Under the pieces are notes generated by a model. The model saw only the letters and a program-made list of their open reading frames with translations. It ran no database searches and had not been told where the DNA came from. From contig LSYV01000005.1 in NCBI GenBank assembly GCA_001584585.1, positions 3,533,091 through 3,597,090 of the forward strand: 64,000 nt of DNA. The letters are read 5' to 3'. This DNA is from Gonium pectorale. Lineage: Eukaryota > Chlorophyta > Chlorophyceae > Chlamydomonadales > Volvocaceae. Shown in pieces: positions 25,807 through 37,039 of this stretch. Position numbers and translations under genes: made by a program. Numbering within the stretch: position 1 is the first letter of the stretch; the number at the start of each line of letters is the position of its first letter.

Positions 25807-27844
25807 TTACCAACGGTCCCGCCGCGGCGGCGGCGCCGCGCCACCACCGCTGGCGCCCTCTTCCCGCCGGGGCGGCCCCCGCGGCTCCCGCTCCCGCGGC
25901 TCCCGCCCCTCCCGGGGCTCACGAGGCTCGCGCTCCCGCTCGCGGCCGCCTCCTCCCCGCGCAAAGCGCACGCGGTCATCCTCCTCCGCCATGAGCTTAA
26001 AGAGAGCGCGCTCCTTGGCGTCAAGCTGGGCCGCCAGCTCCTCAACCTCCTTGGCCAGACCGCCCTCGGCGTCGCCGTTTGCCGCCTCACCCTCCGCCTC
26101 CGCCTCGGCCTTGGTCTTGAGCTCTGCGAGCTGCTTCGTCATCTCCTCAACCTCGGCTTTGAGCGCCTTCTCGGCGGGTGTCTCATCACTGTGGGATCAG
26201 AAAGGGATTCGAGGCGCCGGGCAGCAGGGGCGGGGCGCGAGGGAGAGCCGGTCAGGAGAAAGGCCAGGTCGGGACGAGAGGGCACGCATGCCGACGCAGC
26301 AGTTGCCGAAACCGGGTTCCGAGCTGCGTCCAGGTCTTCAGGGAGCAGCCTGCCAAAAGTTCGCTACAGCGCTTCGGTTCATAGGGACTTCTTCCCTGCT
26401 ACTCCCCACCGGGCGAGCAATCACCTCGTACGACCACCTGCACCACCACAAGCACAACCACCTACCGGATGACCTCCCCGTGCTCCAGCTTCAGTGCCTC
26501 CTTGATCGGGTCAACGCCCTTCTCCTTCAGCACCTCCTCACGCGGCCGCGCCGCGCCAAACGGGTTGGCGCCGGCCTTGCGGTCCTCACCGCCGTTGGCG
26601 CTGGCCGCCACCGGCCCCTCGCCCGCGGGCACCGATCGCGGCGCCAGCTTCAGGCGCGGGCGCTCTGAGGCGCCGGCCTCGGCTGGCCCGGAGGACGACG
26701 CAGGCGCCTCGGCCGCGCGGCGAGCCCAGCGCTCCTCCCGATCCGCCGACGTCTCCCGGGGGGCGTCCCGGGGGCCGCCGGAGAAGCCCCCGCGGCCGCC
26801 CGCGGGCGCCTCCGAGGGGCGGTAGTCCCGCCCGCGGCCCCAGCTGTCCTCCAGATCCGCCTTGGACGGGGGCGGCGGCCCGTCAAAGCGGCGCTCGCCG
26901 CCGCGTCGGTCATCTCCGAAGCCGCCGCGCGGGGCGGGCGCGCCCGACGGCTCCCACTTGCGTGTGCTGCCCCAGTCGTCGATCTGGTCGGCGGCGGAGG
27001 GCGCCCGCGGCTCGCGCGGGGGCCGGTCGCCGCGGTCACCGCGGTCGGCGAAGCCACCGCCACCGCCACCGCCGAAGCCGCGGCTGCCGCCCCCAAAACC
27101 GCCGCCGCCGTCGCCACCCGGGACGAACTTGCGAGTGCTGCCCCAGTCGTCGACCGTGTCCGCTCGTGAGGGCTCGCGCTCCTCGCGAGGCGGGCGGTCT
27201 TCACGGTTGAAGCGGGAGCCTCCTATAGGCGGGGAGAGAGGAGGAAGGTCGGGGTTGGCGGTGGTGAGGTGGATCGGGATGGGGATGGGCGTTTGAAATT
27301 CGACCGGGACAAGACATGGGCGTGGCTGTAGTGCTCACCGCCGCGGTCGCCGCCGTAGTCCCTGAAGCCACCACCCAAGCCGCCAGCGGGCCTGCCGTCG
27401 CCCTCCTCGCGCGGGCCACCGCGGGGAGCCGTCGGCAGGGACAACAGAATCGCCTTGTCCTGAAGAGACTTGTCGCCGAAATCGCCCCTGCTGCCGGTAG
27501 GCATGGCAAGGAACTCGCCAAGGTTCAGCTTGGCGCCCTTTTTGGCTTTGGCTTTGGGCTGCTGCGGCATTTTAGCGCTCTCGTTGAGCGAGGGAAAGTC
27601 CGAGTTGTTGGCCAGGGCTCCATGCGTGGCCTCCTGCAAAACAGAGTTGGGGGGCGCAACGGGCTTGAGGCAAGCGTTCAGGGACAGTCTCTGCGTCAAT
27701 CAGAAAGGCGGCTGGCAGCCAACTGCGCGCATTTGGGCTACGGCTCGTTGGGAGACCTAATCAAAAGGCTAGTGCACGGGTGCTAGTTTCATGAGGGCAG
27801 GCAAGGCCTACCTCCGTCTCAACCTGGTCAGCCCACGCTGACAT
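25807..27844 (-). CDS. Eukaryotic translation initiation factor 4B (plant type)
   Basis: eIF4B binds RNA and stimulates the eIF4A helicase during ribosome loading in the cytosol. Exons (minus): 27844-27812, 27633-27339, 27222-26466, 26188-25807; 488 residues. The start MSAWADQVETE matches the short acidic first exon of plant eIF4B. It is followed by SDFPSLNES, KAKKGAKLNLGEF and the strongly conserved LLSLPTAPR. The middle is a Gly/Arg-rich region with repeated units: VDDWGSTRKFVPG, IDDWGSTRKWEPSG, LEDSWGRGRDYRP. Next comes RLKLAPRS, then NPFGAARPREEVLKE, the other plant eIF4B signature. The C-terminus has a Glu/Ala coiled coil and a highly charged RERE/PRE repeat ending in RRDRW. These are low-complexity RNA-binding segments. 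The gene lies about 205 bp downstream of the mitochondrial carrier's proposed stop codon, on the same strand. Confidence 0.9.
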
Positions 27845-28049
27845 GTTTGAGGCTGTCGATAGAACTCTTTGTCAGAGACAGTTGCCAAGCAAGGCTTTAC
27901 ACAGGAGAGGAAAGGTGACCATTCAGGCGCTGAAGCGTCACCAGAACCCCGCGCCCGAATACGGCGGCAGGAATCCTCTTCACTACTTCCACTCCACACT
28001 CGCGAAACAAACGTCCAAGATCACGTCCAAGTAGCTCGGGGGCCAGGCG
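27845..28049 (-). promoter_or_regulatory. Short spacer: eIF4B promoter and proposed carrier 3' end
   Basis: Only 205 bp separate the eIF4B ATG (27844) from the proposed stop of the carrier gene (28050), both on the minus strand. TTACA at 27897-27901 (minus-strand TGTAA) could end the carrier transcript. If both are right the eIF4B promoter lies within the carrier's last exon or UTR. Confidence 0.4.
27897..27901 (-). terminator. Possible TGTAA polyadenylation signal (mitochondrial carrier)
   Basis: Minus-strand TGTAA, about 150 nt after the proposed TAG stop at 28050-28052 and 53 nt before the eIF4B start codon. It is unusually close to the next gene. Confidence 0.35.
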
Positions 28050-31000
28050 CTACCGCCCAGACCCGCGCATCGGCAGAGCCAAGCACAGGTACTCTAACCG
28101 GCCGTTGCCTCCTACTCCGCTAATTCTCTCTCTGAGAGCGCTGTCATCGCCCGAGCAGCCCGTGACGCCAAGTACACCATCGCGCACTTGCGCGATTGGC
28201 GCCAATAGCCCGGCCAGCACCCGGTGGGGCTCGAGGGCCGACCCCAAGCCGCTTGTGCCCCGCGCCCCGCAGTCGACTGACAAGGGCGACGACGGCGATG
28301 CGGACGCTTGCCCCGAGCTCAACGCTGCAGGATCGTCGCTGCAGCCGGATGCCGGCCCCACACGCCGCTCCTCCGTCGCCAGCATGTGCAGAGTGCAGGA
28401 GGCCAGCGGGGGCGCACCGCCCCCCGATTGGCCGGACTGCTGCTGCGAGTGCTTCTGCCGCGAGAGCGCCGCCTGGGAGCAGTGGGGAACATGGTGGCAG
28501 GCGGGCGGGCGAGGGAGGGAAGCGTTACGCTCTGGCCCCGCGTGTACGGCAGTGCGCGTTCCAGAGGTCCGGTGACGCGGCGCAGAGCAGCGCTCCGCCG
28601 AGNNNNNNNNNNNNNNNNNNNNNNNNNNNNNNNNNNNNNNNNNNNNNNNNNNNNNNNNNNNNNNNNNNNNNNNNNNNNNNNNNNNNNNNNNNNNNNNNNN
28701 NNNNNNNNNNNNNNNNNNNNNNNNNNNNNNNNNNNNNNNNNNNNNNNNNNNNNNNNNNNNNNNNNNNNNNNNNNNNNNNNNNNNNNNNNNNNNNNNNNNN
28801 NNNNNNNNNNNNNNNNNNNNNNNNNNNNNNNNNNNNNNNNNNNNNNNNNNNNNNNNNNNNNNNNNNNNNNNNNNNNNNNNNNNNNNNNNNNNNNNNNNNN
28901 NNNNNNNNNNNNNNNNNNNNNNNNNNNNNNNNNNNNNNNNNNNNNNNNNNNNNNNNNNNNNNNNNNNNNNNNNNNNNNNNNNNNNNNNNNNNNCCGGGTG
29001 ACGCGGCGCAGAGCAGCGCTCCGCCGAGCCCACTGCCAGCGGACCGCTTAACCGCCGTACCGCCGGCCCACCCGGGCAGCCCACAACCGCGCCCCGTCCT
29101 ACCCCGCAGACCCGGCACAGACCGTTACACCGGCGCTGGCCGCGTACCACACCTGCACCCCTGCGCCCCCCCAACCTCGCCTCCCCCAGCCCACGCCGGC
29201 GCCACACCTGCTGGGCCGGCCCCGTTGGCGCCGACGCCGCCGTGCCCGTCGCCGACGCCACGGAGGGCGCAGCCGCCACCACCGCCGGCGGGTGCTGCTG
29301 GCGTGCCGCCGCCTCCGACGCGAGTGCTGCCCGCAGCCGCTCGCGGAGCAGCTCGAACCAGCAGTAGAAGATGGCCGAGTTGAGGCCGTTGGACAGCGCG
29401 CGCGGGCCCACGCCGCGGAAGAACGCCGCCGGGCCGCCCGAGGACGAGTCCGCGATCACGCCGCGGACCGCCTGCGCGCGCGTTTCCGCGAGTTGAACAG
29501 GCGCGATCGGCGTGGATCGCTCAAAGCACGGTTACACAGCAACAGCAGCTAGGCGCAAGCGAGCAGGCGTAACGTGGCGATCATGTAGCACAGGGCGGCC
29601 CCTGCGCTCTGCAAGCAGGGCGTGAGACGGAATGGCCGAATACAACGAGGAACGAGCTGTCACCGCCCGGGTGGTTGCTGCACACATGGCCGGCATGGCG
29701 GTTCTCCGGTTTTGGACGCGCCCTGCCTCGCCACCGCTCTTTCTTCACACCACACCTGCAGCACCGTGGGCCGCTCCGAGGCGGCGCACATCATGCGCGT
29801 CTTGACGACGTCCAGCGGAGTGGTGGCGGCCGCGGCGGCGCTGCCCGCCACCCCGCCCATCAACAGGTCCTCCAACGTGCTCGGCTGCAGAGACCGGGAC
29901 GGGGGTGGGGAGCAAAGACAGCGCTTGCGGACGTCAGCAGGGGCATTGCGACAGAGGAGGCCAGTCTGGCCACGCGATAGGAACACGCAACGTCACGTGA
30001 GGGGCTACACGAGCCGGGCAGGACTCCACGGGGCAGCTCTGCTGTCGTGCGGCCTCCGCCCCCTCACCCGCTCCATGTGGTGCAGCCGCATGTGTACGGC
30101 GCGCAGCGTCTCGTACACCGCAAACTTGACCGCCATGTCCTGTGGGGCCGGGGTGGGGGGGGGGGGGCGCGGACCAGGGAGGTGAGCGAAAGGCGCGGGT
30201 AGGAAGCAGCAGCGCGCTGCAAAAGCACTACGTTCCTTTTGAGCGCAGTGTGTCACGAACGAGCTGGTTTGTCTCCACCGCCCGCCCATTCTGTATCCCT
30301 CACCGGCACGTCTTCGAGAAGCGTTGGCAGGAAGCCCTGCGGGGGGGGGTGAGGACCCCGTGGTGAAACGGGCGCGTTAGAACAGCGGCGCCACTTCTTG
30401 TGGGAGACCGAGCTGCGAACAAGCACCGAGTCCCCGTCAGCCCCAACACCTGAAACCTCGCCTGTGCCCCGCCCGACCTCGCCGCACTGCCGGCGCCAGC
30501 AGCCAGCCAACCCCGATGCCCTGCCCCGCCCCACCCACCGTGAAGAGCCCCCGCGGCCCCGCCCGGGCCACCACGGAGCGCGCCGCCACGAAGACGTTGG
30601 GGTACACCCCCGCCTGCACGCTGCGAATGCACACCGCGATGGGCACCTTGACCACGCTGCTGCCGACCGCCGCCACCGCGCCCGCGATGAACGCAACCGT
30701 GCCTGTGGTTACCCGGTCGGGGCGGGGCGGGGTGGGGGTGAGAGGATTGGAAGGCGTTCTCGCCAGAGAAGCCGCAGGCACATGTCATCCCGGCCCTCCG
30801 AAGCGAAGGGCTCCTAGCTGCATGCCGTCCCGAACCGCTGAGGCTCCCAGCAGGGGTGAGACGGGGGCCGTGAAGAGCAGGGAAACGTTGGGGGCCCAAG
30901 CGTTGGGAGGCCTGCGACACGGCTGGTAGTGACGTCCACACAAGCCTGCCTGCCGCCCGCTCCGTCACCCCCTCGATTTCCACCGGACCTGTCACGGCCG

Positions 31001-32994
31001 GGGGCCCGCCCTCGCCTCACCTCGCCTACACAACCCCTACAGCGTGTGTGCGTCCTCTACCCACACGCAACCGGTCCGACCCCGGCCCTGCCCCGTCTGG
31101 GGTCCACAGTCCGCCACGCCACGCAGCTGCTCGCACAGCTGCCCCTGCTCCCGTGCCCTCCGCGTTCCTCCTCCGCTTCTCCTGTCAGGTCCCGCTGGCA
31201 GTGTACTGCACGCGCTCGAGGTACAGCTGTGCGCAATCCGGGCTCGCGTTGCGCTGCGTCCTGCCCGGCGTGCCTCGTTCTTTGCCAGGCGGTTTACGTA
31301 AACCGCCGGCCCAGCACCTTGTGGAGTCTGCCCGGTCCCACTCCAACCGCACCACCTGGCCTGCACTCCCAGCGGGCCGCGTGTCCATCCCCCAGCCAGC
31401 ACTCCTCCGTGTCCCCTCCTGCCCTCCTACCCTCCCCGAGCTTCCCTTGCGCCGACCCCTTTCAAGGCGCACAGCAGCCGCATCCGAAAGGAGCCTGCGA
31501 ATGGATGTCCCCGAGCCGCAGAACAGTTGTCATCGCTGCCGTGCACTGCCGTACCTTCCGGCAGGTCCGTCCGCTCCCTCAGCAGCTGCTTGCTGGTCGA
31601 GTAGAAGGCGAAGAAAGCCCCGATGATGATGCCCGCACCGCCGGCGGCCCCCAGGACGCCCTGCGGGTGCGGCCGTGTGGGATGGAGGTGGCGGTGGCGG
31701 TGGGCGGCATGGGGCTGGGCACACACATACCCCTCAGCGTGCCTGGTCCATGGGCTGCCGGCTAGGATGTTTTTGCTGTCATCTTGCGTGACTGTCCGAG
31801 CACGCTGTCACGCATCTAGGACACAGTTGAGAGTGTTGCCAGCTGTCAGGGGTGAAACGTGCCTCGCGCCTGAACGCGCGGGCGCGTCGCTCCTCATTAG
31901 CCGCATCCCTGGATCCTACCGCGCGGCAACTCCGGCGATTACGAAGCCCACGGCCACATGACCAATCCTGACGCATGAGCCGTCACCCATGCCGGCCGGC
32001 CGCCGGGCAGGATTCCTTCGGCCGCCTCACTGTCCCGCTGCCGCCGGCCCCCGGGCAGCGGAAAGGGATGGCCCTTGCCCCATGCATCCACCTGCAGGAA
32101 CGCAACCCACCCACCCACCCGATAAAGGCTCTTGGCCTCGAGCGCTGCCCGCTGCGCCGCCCCTGCCAGCCGGCTGAGAGGCGTAGGGGTCTGGCCGAGT
32201 GGGAGGTGGTGGGACCCCGCAGCTGCAGCAGCGGCGGCGGCGCCAGCAGCTGCGGGAGCGGAAAGGGGAGTGGGGTTGAGCGGCAGGCGCCGCTGCTTCG
32301 ATGGAAACTGCATTGGGAGCCGGGTCTGGGGCTGCACGGTGCGCCAAGGGAGGGACCTCTATGCTCGCGTCAGGTGTGGCGGCGCGGCGAGAACCCTCAT
32401 TCAACGCTGCGCGCCGCCGTGTCGACGCCACCCCAGACCCTGACGCCTCAGCCTCCCGCGGTCGCCATCCCACCTGGTTGTACCGCTTTAGTGGCCGCTT
32501 GCATGCGGACTTTCAGAGTGTCGATTGGGTGGATGGTGGCCTGGCTGATGGCCCGCGCCAGCGCCCCCGCGAGCACATCGTGGATAGGCTTATCCCCTCC
32601 CGACGCAGACGGCTTCGGTTTCGGTAGCTCCCTGGGAGCCTGCGCCTGCAGCGTGCAGGGAGAACGCGTCGCTGTTCGAGTCTCTGCATGGGGCGGACGG
32701 CCCTGATCGACGTGGCACTGGGGGCGATCAGGGCGCGCTGCCAGGCAGCTATAGAATAGCAATGCAAAGGTAGCAATGCGACTCGTCTTAGGGCCTCGCC
32801 TTGGCTGTCGCCGTGCTCGCAAGGGTCGAACTTGCGAACGCTGGCACTCGCCGACCACGCCCTTTTCCAGAATGGTCTACCAAGTTGAAGCTGTTCGCAA
32901 GGAGTTCACGGCCGGAAGTGCTCGCAACAAGCTCGCCGCTAGTGCAGCAAGATGGCGCCGGAGTGCTGCTTATCGTTATGCGCGACCGAGTCAT
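28050..32994 (-). CDS. Mitochondrial carrier family protein, substrate unknown
   Basis: Proposed exons (minus): 32994-32881, 32645-32474, 32249-32119, 31660-31555, 30702-30539, 30336-30304, 30139-30068, 29884-29756, 29471-29208 and, after the gap, 28472-28050; all phases fit (535 residues). The core has three carrier repeats. Repeat 1 is DVLAGALARAISQATIHPIDTLKVRMQ; repeat 3 is MGGVAGSAAAAATTPLDVVKTRMM, then FFRGVGPRALSNGLNSAIFYCWFE. Repeat 2 has a degenerate signature, VPIAVCIRSVQAG, where the acidic residue of PxDxxR is replaced by Ala. An altered second signature followed by QAG, as here, recalls S-adenosylmethionine-carrier-like proteins, but the substrate is not proven. Such carriers sit in the inner membrane of mitochondria or plastids. 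Exons 2-9 are firm. Exon 1 and the final hydrophilic exon (about 140 residues, beyond the N gap) are tentative. Confidence 0.75.
28571..29028. repeat. 32-bp identical sequences flanking an assembly gap
   Basis: The 32 bp immediately left of the gap (28571-28602, GGTGACGCGGCGCAGAGCAG...) recur exactly at 28997-29028, three bases right of it. This is either overlapping contig ends wrongly separated by Ns or the two ends of a collapsed tandem repeat. Confidence 0.9.
28603..28993. other. Assembly gap (391 N)
   Basis: Run of N in the proposed last intron of the mitochondrial carrier gene. Given the duplicated flanks, its stated length may be meaningless. Confidence 0.99.
30743..30775 (-). repeat. 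Intronic CCTTCCAATC-type element, copy in carrier gene
   Basis: Gene-sense reading: GGCTTCTC, a 4-base spacer, GAGAACGCCTTCCAATCC. It ends about 42 nt before the 3' splice site at 30702 and can fold as a hairpin (GGCTTCTC with GAGAA-GCC). Confidence 0.65.
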
Positions 32995-33231
32995 TTTAAA
33001 TCGTTAGACACCAGTAGATCACTCCATGTTTGAGTAATGGCAGCGAGTGTGCGCCAGTGTGCGCTGCGAGTCAACAGAAGCCCGTGGCAGTGTTTGCTGT
33101 TCAGAGACTTTGAAGTCGTGCTCATGTGTATCGAGCCGGCCTATGCTATCAGGAAGCCCGGCCACCGCTGCATCGTACCTTGGGTTTTAGCCGTCCGATG
33201 TGGCGCTGTGTGACCCGGTGACCGTATGTCC

Positions 33232-33239
33232 TATATAAG
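33232..33239. promoter_or_regulatory. TATA-like element
   Basis: TATATAAG on plus (TTATATAG on minus), in locally AT-richer sequence. It lies 238 bp upstream of the proposed carrier start codon, so it could position a minus-strand transcript start near 33205. The orientation is ambiguous because the core is nearly palindromic. Confidence 0.3.
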
Positions 33240-34373
33240 GCAGCACACATGCATGCGTATACTCAGGGCTGGCCAATAAAGGCTAGGGGGCGGGGGACAG
33301 CTGCGTATTCAAATGCGGGGACGTCGCACAAACGCTAAGTGTGCTAGGAAATCCTAGATATGCTTGTCCAACTAATGGAATTCGAGTTTGGGCGCGGGGC
33401 TTTAAGTGCGCATCACGACCCGCGGGTCCGCACGATCGCTGACGGCGATTTGCGCAAGTTGCGGGCTGCATTTCACCAGTGTAGTTTTGAGTCATTCTAG
33501 TGTGCACTTGGGCCTTGCACTCGATGCATCCTACAGCTCCGCATCCCCTCTTCCCGGAGGTCGAGGTGGCCAACCCCTGACTAAGCCGTCTTAGCGCCGC
33601 CGCGTGTGCCTGGCCCGCCCGCCGACCAGCACGGGCTGCTCGTCAACGGCTGTAGGAGCGCCAATGCTCCTCGGCCTGCTCAAACACCCGTAAACGCTGG
33701 CACTGCAGCCTTACCACAGCCAGGCTCTCGTCAGGGGCTCGGGAATGCGGGGCGCTCGTGCATAGACGTCCGGTGTGCGATCTACGCAGGGGACCCTCAA
33801 CACGACGCCTGCCTATCTAGTATTGCCCGGGGCGCCCTCCTTCCCGTCCCCCTCGTTTGACATGAACCTAGGAGGTAAGCTGCTTACCATGACCTGACAA
33901 CCCTACATGCAGATGGGTGTCTTCGGGACGCCTGCACGAGGCACCGCGCGCCGGACCCTGACGCACAGCTGCAGGACTGCGGTCGCGAGCGGCTAGCAGG
34001 CCCCCTCAGCCCGGGGCGTCTCGTGCCCGTCAGCCGCAAGAGAGAGGAGCCCTCCTTTCCTTAGATTCACTCACTCGCACGGTCCGGCTCGATCGGCACA
34101 GGCATTGTCATCCCCGCGTAGCCACGCTCCGTACGCCCCAGTCAGGCACCAACGCATTCCGCCAACCGGCCACCATTTGGTGGTACGTGCCCCCTCAGCT
34201 GGCGGGCCCGCCCGGTCGCTTGTACGACATCGACAGCCCCCGCAGCTGCCGCCCCTGCTCGCGCCCTCACTCGCCCGAACTCGAATCGGAAGCGGGGCGC
34301 TTCACCGCAACCTCTCAGTCCCGCAGGTGCGCTCTGCAGTTGCTTCACCCGCTCGCCTTGCCTTAGTCACTTG

Positions 34374-34445
34374 CTACGTCCAGCCTCCAGCCGCCCGCTT
34401 CCACGGGTACGCCGCCAGGTTGCCCGCCTCCCCGCTCATCAGCCG
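34374..34445 (-). pseudogene. Second copy of the cytochrome c6A terminal exon
   Basis: The minus strand encodes RLMSGEAGNLAAYPWKRAAG then GWT-stop, aligning without gaps to the genuine c6A end RLSDEEVAGLAAYVQERAAA then GWKQ; 12 of 23 positions are identical. It begins directly after a GGCAG acceptor-like sequence and lies about 0.3 kb downstream of the real exon. Splicing from exon 4 (phase 0) into it would stay in frame. It lacks the part encoding the second loop cysteine. The pyrimidine tract is weak, so a decayed duplicate is the default reading. Confidence 0.7.
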
Positions 34446-34708
34446 CTGCCGGCGAGCTGCGGCTGAAGCTCCCTCCCCGCCCGCAGTCGGCTGAAGCGCC
34501 CTCGCCCCGCCCCGCCCCGCTCGCGTGCACCTACACAACACAACCGCCTGTTGCCCGCACTTCCAGCACGCCGTTCGCGTTAAACCAGCACAACAGCCGC
34601 GTTGCACGCACTCCAAGCACTGAGCGCCTGGGTGCGCATCAACGGCCCCCTCACTGATCCCTTTCCCTGTGTGGCGGCCCGCTGCCCGGTGCCCGGCGTC
34701 GCACCGGC

Positions 34709-37039
34709 TCACTGCTTCCAGCCCGCCGCCGCCCGCTCCTGCACGTACGCCGCCAGGCCGGCCACCTCCTCATCGCTCAGCCGGGGGCCAAAAGTGCAGG
34801 CGCCCTGCGCGCGGCGGGGAGAGGGGCGGGAGGTGGAGCGACGGGAAGGGATCGGGAGCACGGGCGGGGCAGTGGAGATGGGAGAGACCGCAGGCCACGA
34901 TTGCGCGATGGTAGGCGGCGGTCCCCAGTGATGGCCAATGCGCCATGGGGAAGTCAGGAAGCTGGGGAGCCAGGGCTTGGCGGCTGGTGGCCACACGGTC
35001 CTAGATGCCTGGGCCAGGCGAGGGGAGGTGGGCGGCGGCGAGCGCGGCTGCCTCACGCTCAACAGCCAGCGGATGCACACCCGGCGCTGCCAATGCCGCA
35101 TGGGGTCGCCACGGCACGAGGCCCGATCGAGCCGCCCTGGCACGGCGGGACGCACGATGCGCGTTGCGATGCGCGACATGCAGCGACACGTTTGCGCCGG
35201 CCTTTCCCCTCTGCTAGCTACCTTTCCAACTCTCTCTTTACTACGAAGGTGTCCACCGGCAATGGTATACCGGCCGCCGCCGCTGCTGCCGCCGCTGCTG
35301 CCGCCGCTGCTGCTGCTGCCCCCCGTCGTCACGGTCACCGTCACCCAGGATACCAGCCACCAGTCCCACCACTGCCGCTGCTGCTGCGCTGGTCCACCTC
35401 ACCAACAACCCTGCTGAACCCCCCGCCCCGCAGCACCGGGCTGGTGCCCCAACGGCTGCGGTGGCGACCAACTTGCATGTGGCCCGGGACGCTGGATACA
35501 CCGTACCCCTGCGTCAGGCGCCCAAGCGGGGTAGCGAATGGCTCTCACAGTCCCTGCCCCACCCCGCCAAACCCCGTCCAACTTCAATCCCCGCCATCCG
35601 CGTGCCGCCTAGGGCCTTGTGACTGTATCCCCCAGGCACTCCTCACCTTAGGCGCGCAGTCTTTCCCGAAGCCAGGCATCTTGCCCTTCCCCGAGTACAC
35701 GATTCGGTAAATCGCCTCAGAGCTGTCCACACCGTTTCGCTTCAGGTCTGCGGCGTCCGCGGCGGGGTACGGCACAGGATAGGACAGGGCAGGGGCGCAG
35801 GAAATCAGCACCGGGGGACGGAGCAACGGGAGCACAAGCCGTTGCTTCCCTTGCCTGTGGGGACCGGTGATGGTTGACAGGCGGTGGAGTCCAACACACA
35901 TGCCGGGTTCCCTCACTTCCACAGCTACGCACAGCAATAATTACGTGGCGGAGGGACCGCATAAAACAGAAACGGGGTCCTAGTGACCAGCGAATGACAG
36001 GATTGCGTGGGACCGCACGGGATACGGGATCTGAGCGCAGGCCGCAGGGGTCAGCAGCCAGCCGTCAAGCGCACCACGCTGCTGCGGCGGCGGCAAGGCA
36101 GCCACCCCCTGTTGGCAGCCATGCAGCGCGCACCTTCGGGGAAGAGCGTCGCGCCCACGGCCAGCACGTTGCCGCCGTTCATGTGACAGCCTGCGGGCGA
36201 CGCGGGCGCGGCGGAGGACGGAGGTGGTTGTCGGCGTGGGTGGCCGGATGTCGAGGTTGCAACGCGTGGGAGTGGGCGGGTGGGTGGGTGGGGCGCGGTT
36301 TACGGGCAGCGGAACTCCCTCACGCGGTGTGATAGCCCACTGCCCTTGGCAGTCCGCTGCGGCGCGCGGAGCAGTACCCGCGCGAGGCGACGCAGGAGGG
36401 GACGGCATGCAGCTCTACGCAACCAGGTGTTTGCGCGGCTAGAGGCGGCACGCTGTTGGAGCGGCGGCGGTAGCCTCCACGCAGCAGCGCCTTTGTGGGG
36501 AGCTGGTGCGCCGCGCGCGCCTTCGTGCGTTGCAAGTTGCAAGTCGCAACCGGCGCGCAAGTGGAAGCGCAACTGGCGAATGGCAGTTAGGCAAGCGGCA
36601 GGGTCCTCACGCCCCTGCGACCCACCCCGTTAGGAGGAGGTGAAGGCGTTGAGCACGGGGTCAGATGGGGGGGAACAGGACGCGGGGTTGTGGCCGAGTG
36701 CTGTAACGGCCCGGTCCGACCCCCGGTGCCACCGGTCAAGACGCACCGGCGCACTTGTTGGCAAAGAGCTCCGGCGCCTCCGCAGCCATCGACGGTGACG
36801 CGGTCAGCACTGCCGCCACGGCCGCGAGCACCAGCGGCGCCGGGGCGGCTCGGACGCTGTTGCCCGGGGCGGTGTGCGAGGGCGAGGCGGCCAGCCGCGC
36901 CGAGACGCGCAGCCCCTGCGGTTGACGGGCATTGTGGCGTACAGGAGGCAGCACGGCGAGCAGATGAGCTCCTCACCTGACGCCCCCTCGACGACGGGGT
37001 GCAAGCCGCACGCGGGGGTTGAAGGGACGCGAGCGACAT
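34709..37039 (-). CDS. CYC4: Cytochrome c6A, thylakoid lumen
   Basis: Lumenal c-type cytochrome of plants and green algae, related to cytochrome c6 but unable to replace it. Its role is unsettled. Exons (minus): 37039-36977, 36915-36747, 36190-36134, 35747-35647, 34804-34709; 161 residues. The N-terminus (MSLASLQPPRAACTPSSRGR...) plus the hydrophobic APLVLAAVAAVLTASPSMAA form a bipartite lumen signal. Haem site CAGCH at 76-80 spans an exon junction. The axial Met is 120 in GKMPGFG. Right after it lies the c6A-specific loop insertion, with Cys127 and Cys133 (DCAPKGACTFGPRL), which form a disulfide in known c6A proteins and are absent from c6. The end is EEVAGLAAYVQERAAAGWKQ. The symbol CYC4 is my recollection of the C. 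reinhardtii name. It is divergent from NDC1. Confidence 0.93.

Larger units (their letters stand above)
32995..34708. other. Intergenic: carrier promoter and c6A 3' region
   Basis: No complete gene is seen. The right part should carry the cytochrome c6A 3' UTR, though I found no TGTAA on the minus strand. It also contains a partial copy of the last c6A exon (34374-34445). The left part holds the likely carrier promoter, including a TATA-like sequence near 33235. Confidence 0.55.

Noticed and set aside
28050..29459. 469-codon minus-strand frame running straight through the N gap
   Set aside because: Its central 130 codons are undetermined bases. Only the two ends are usable, and they are better treated as two exons with an intron between.
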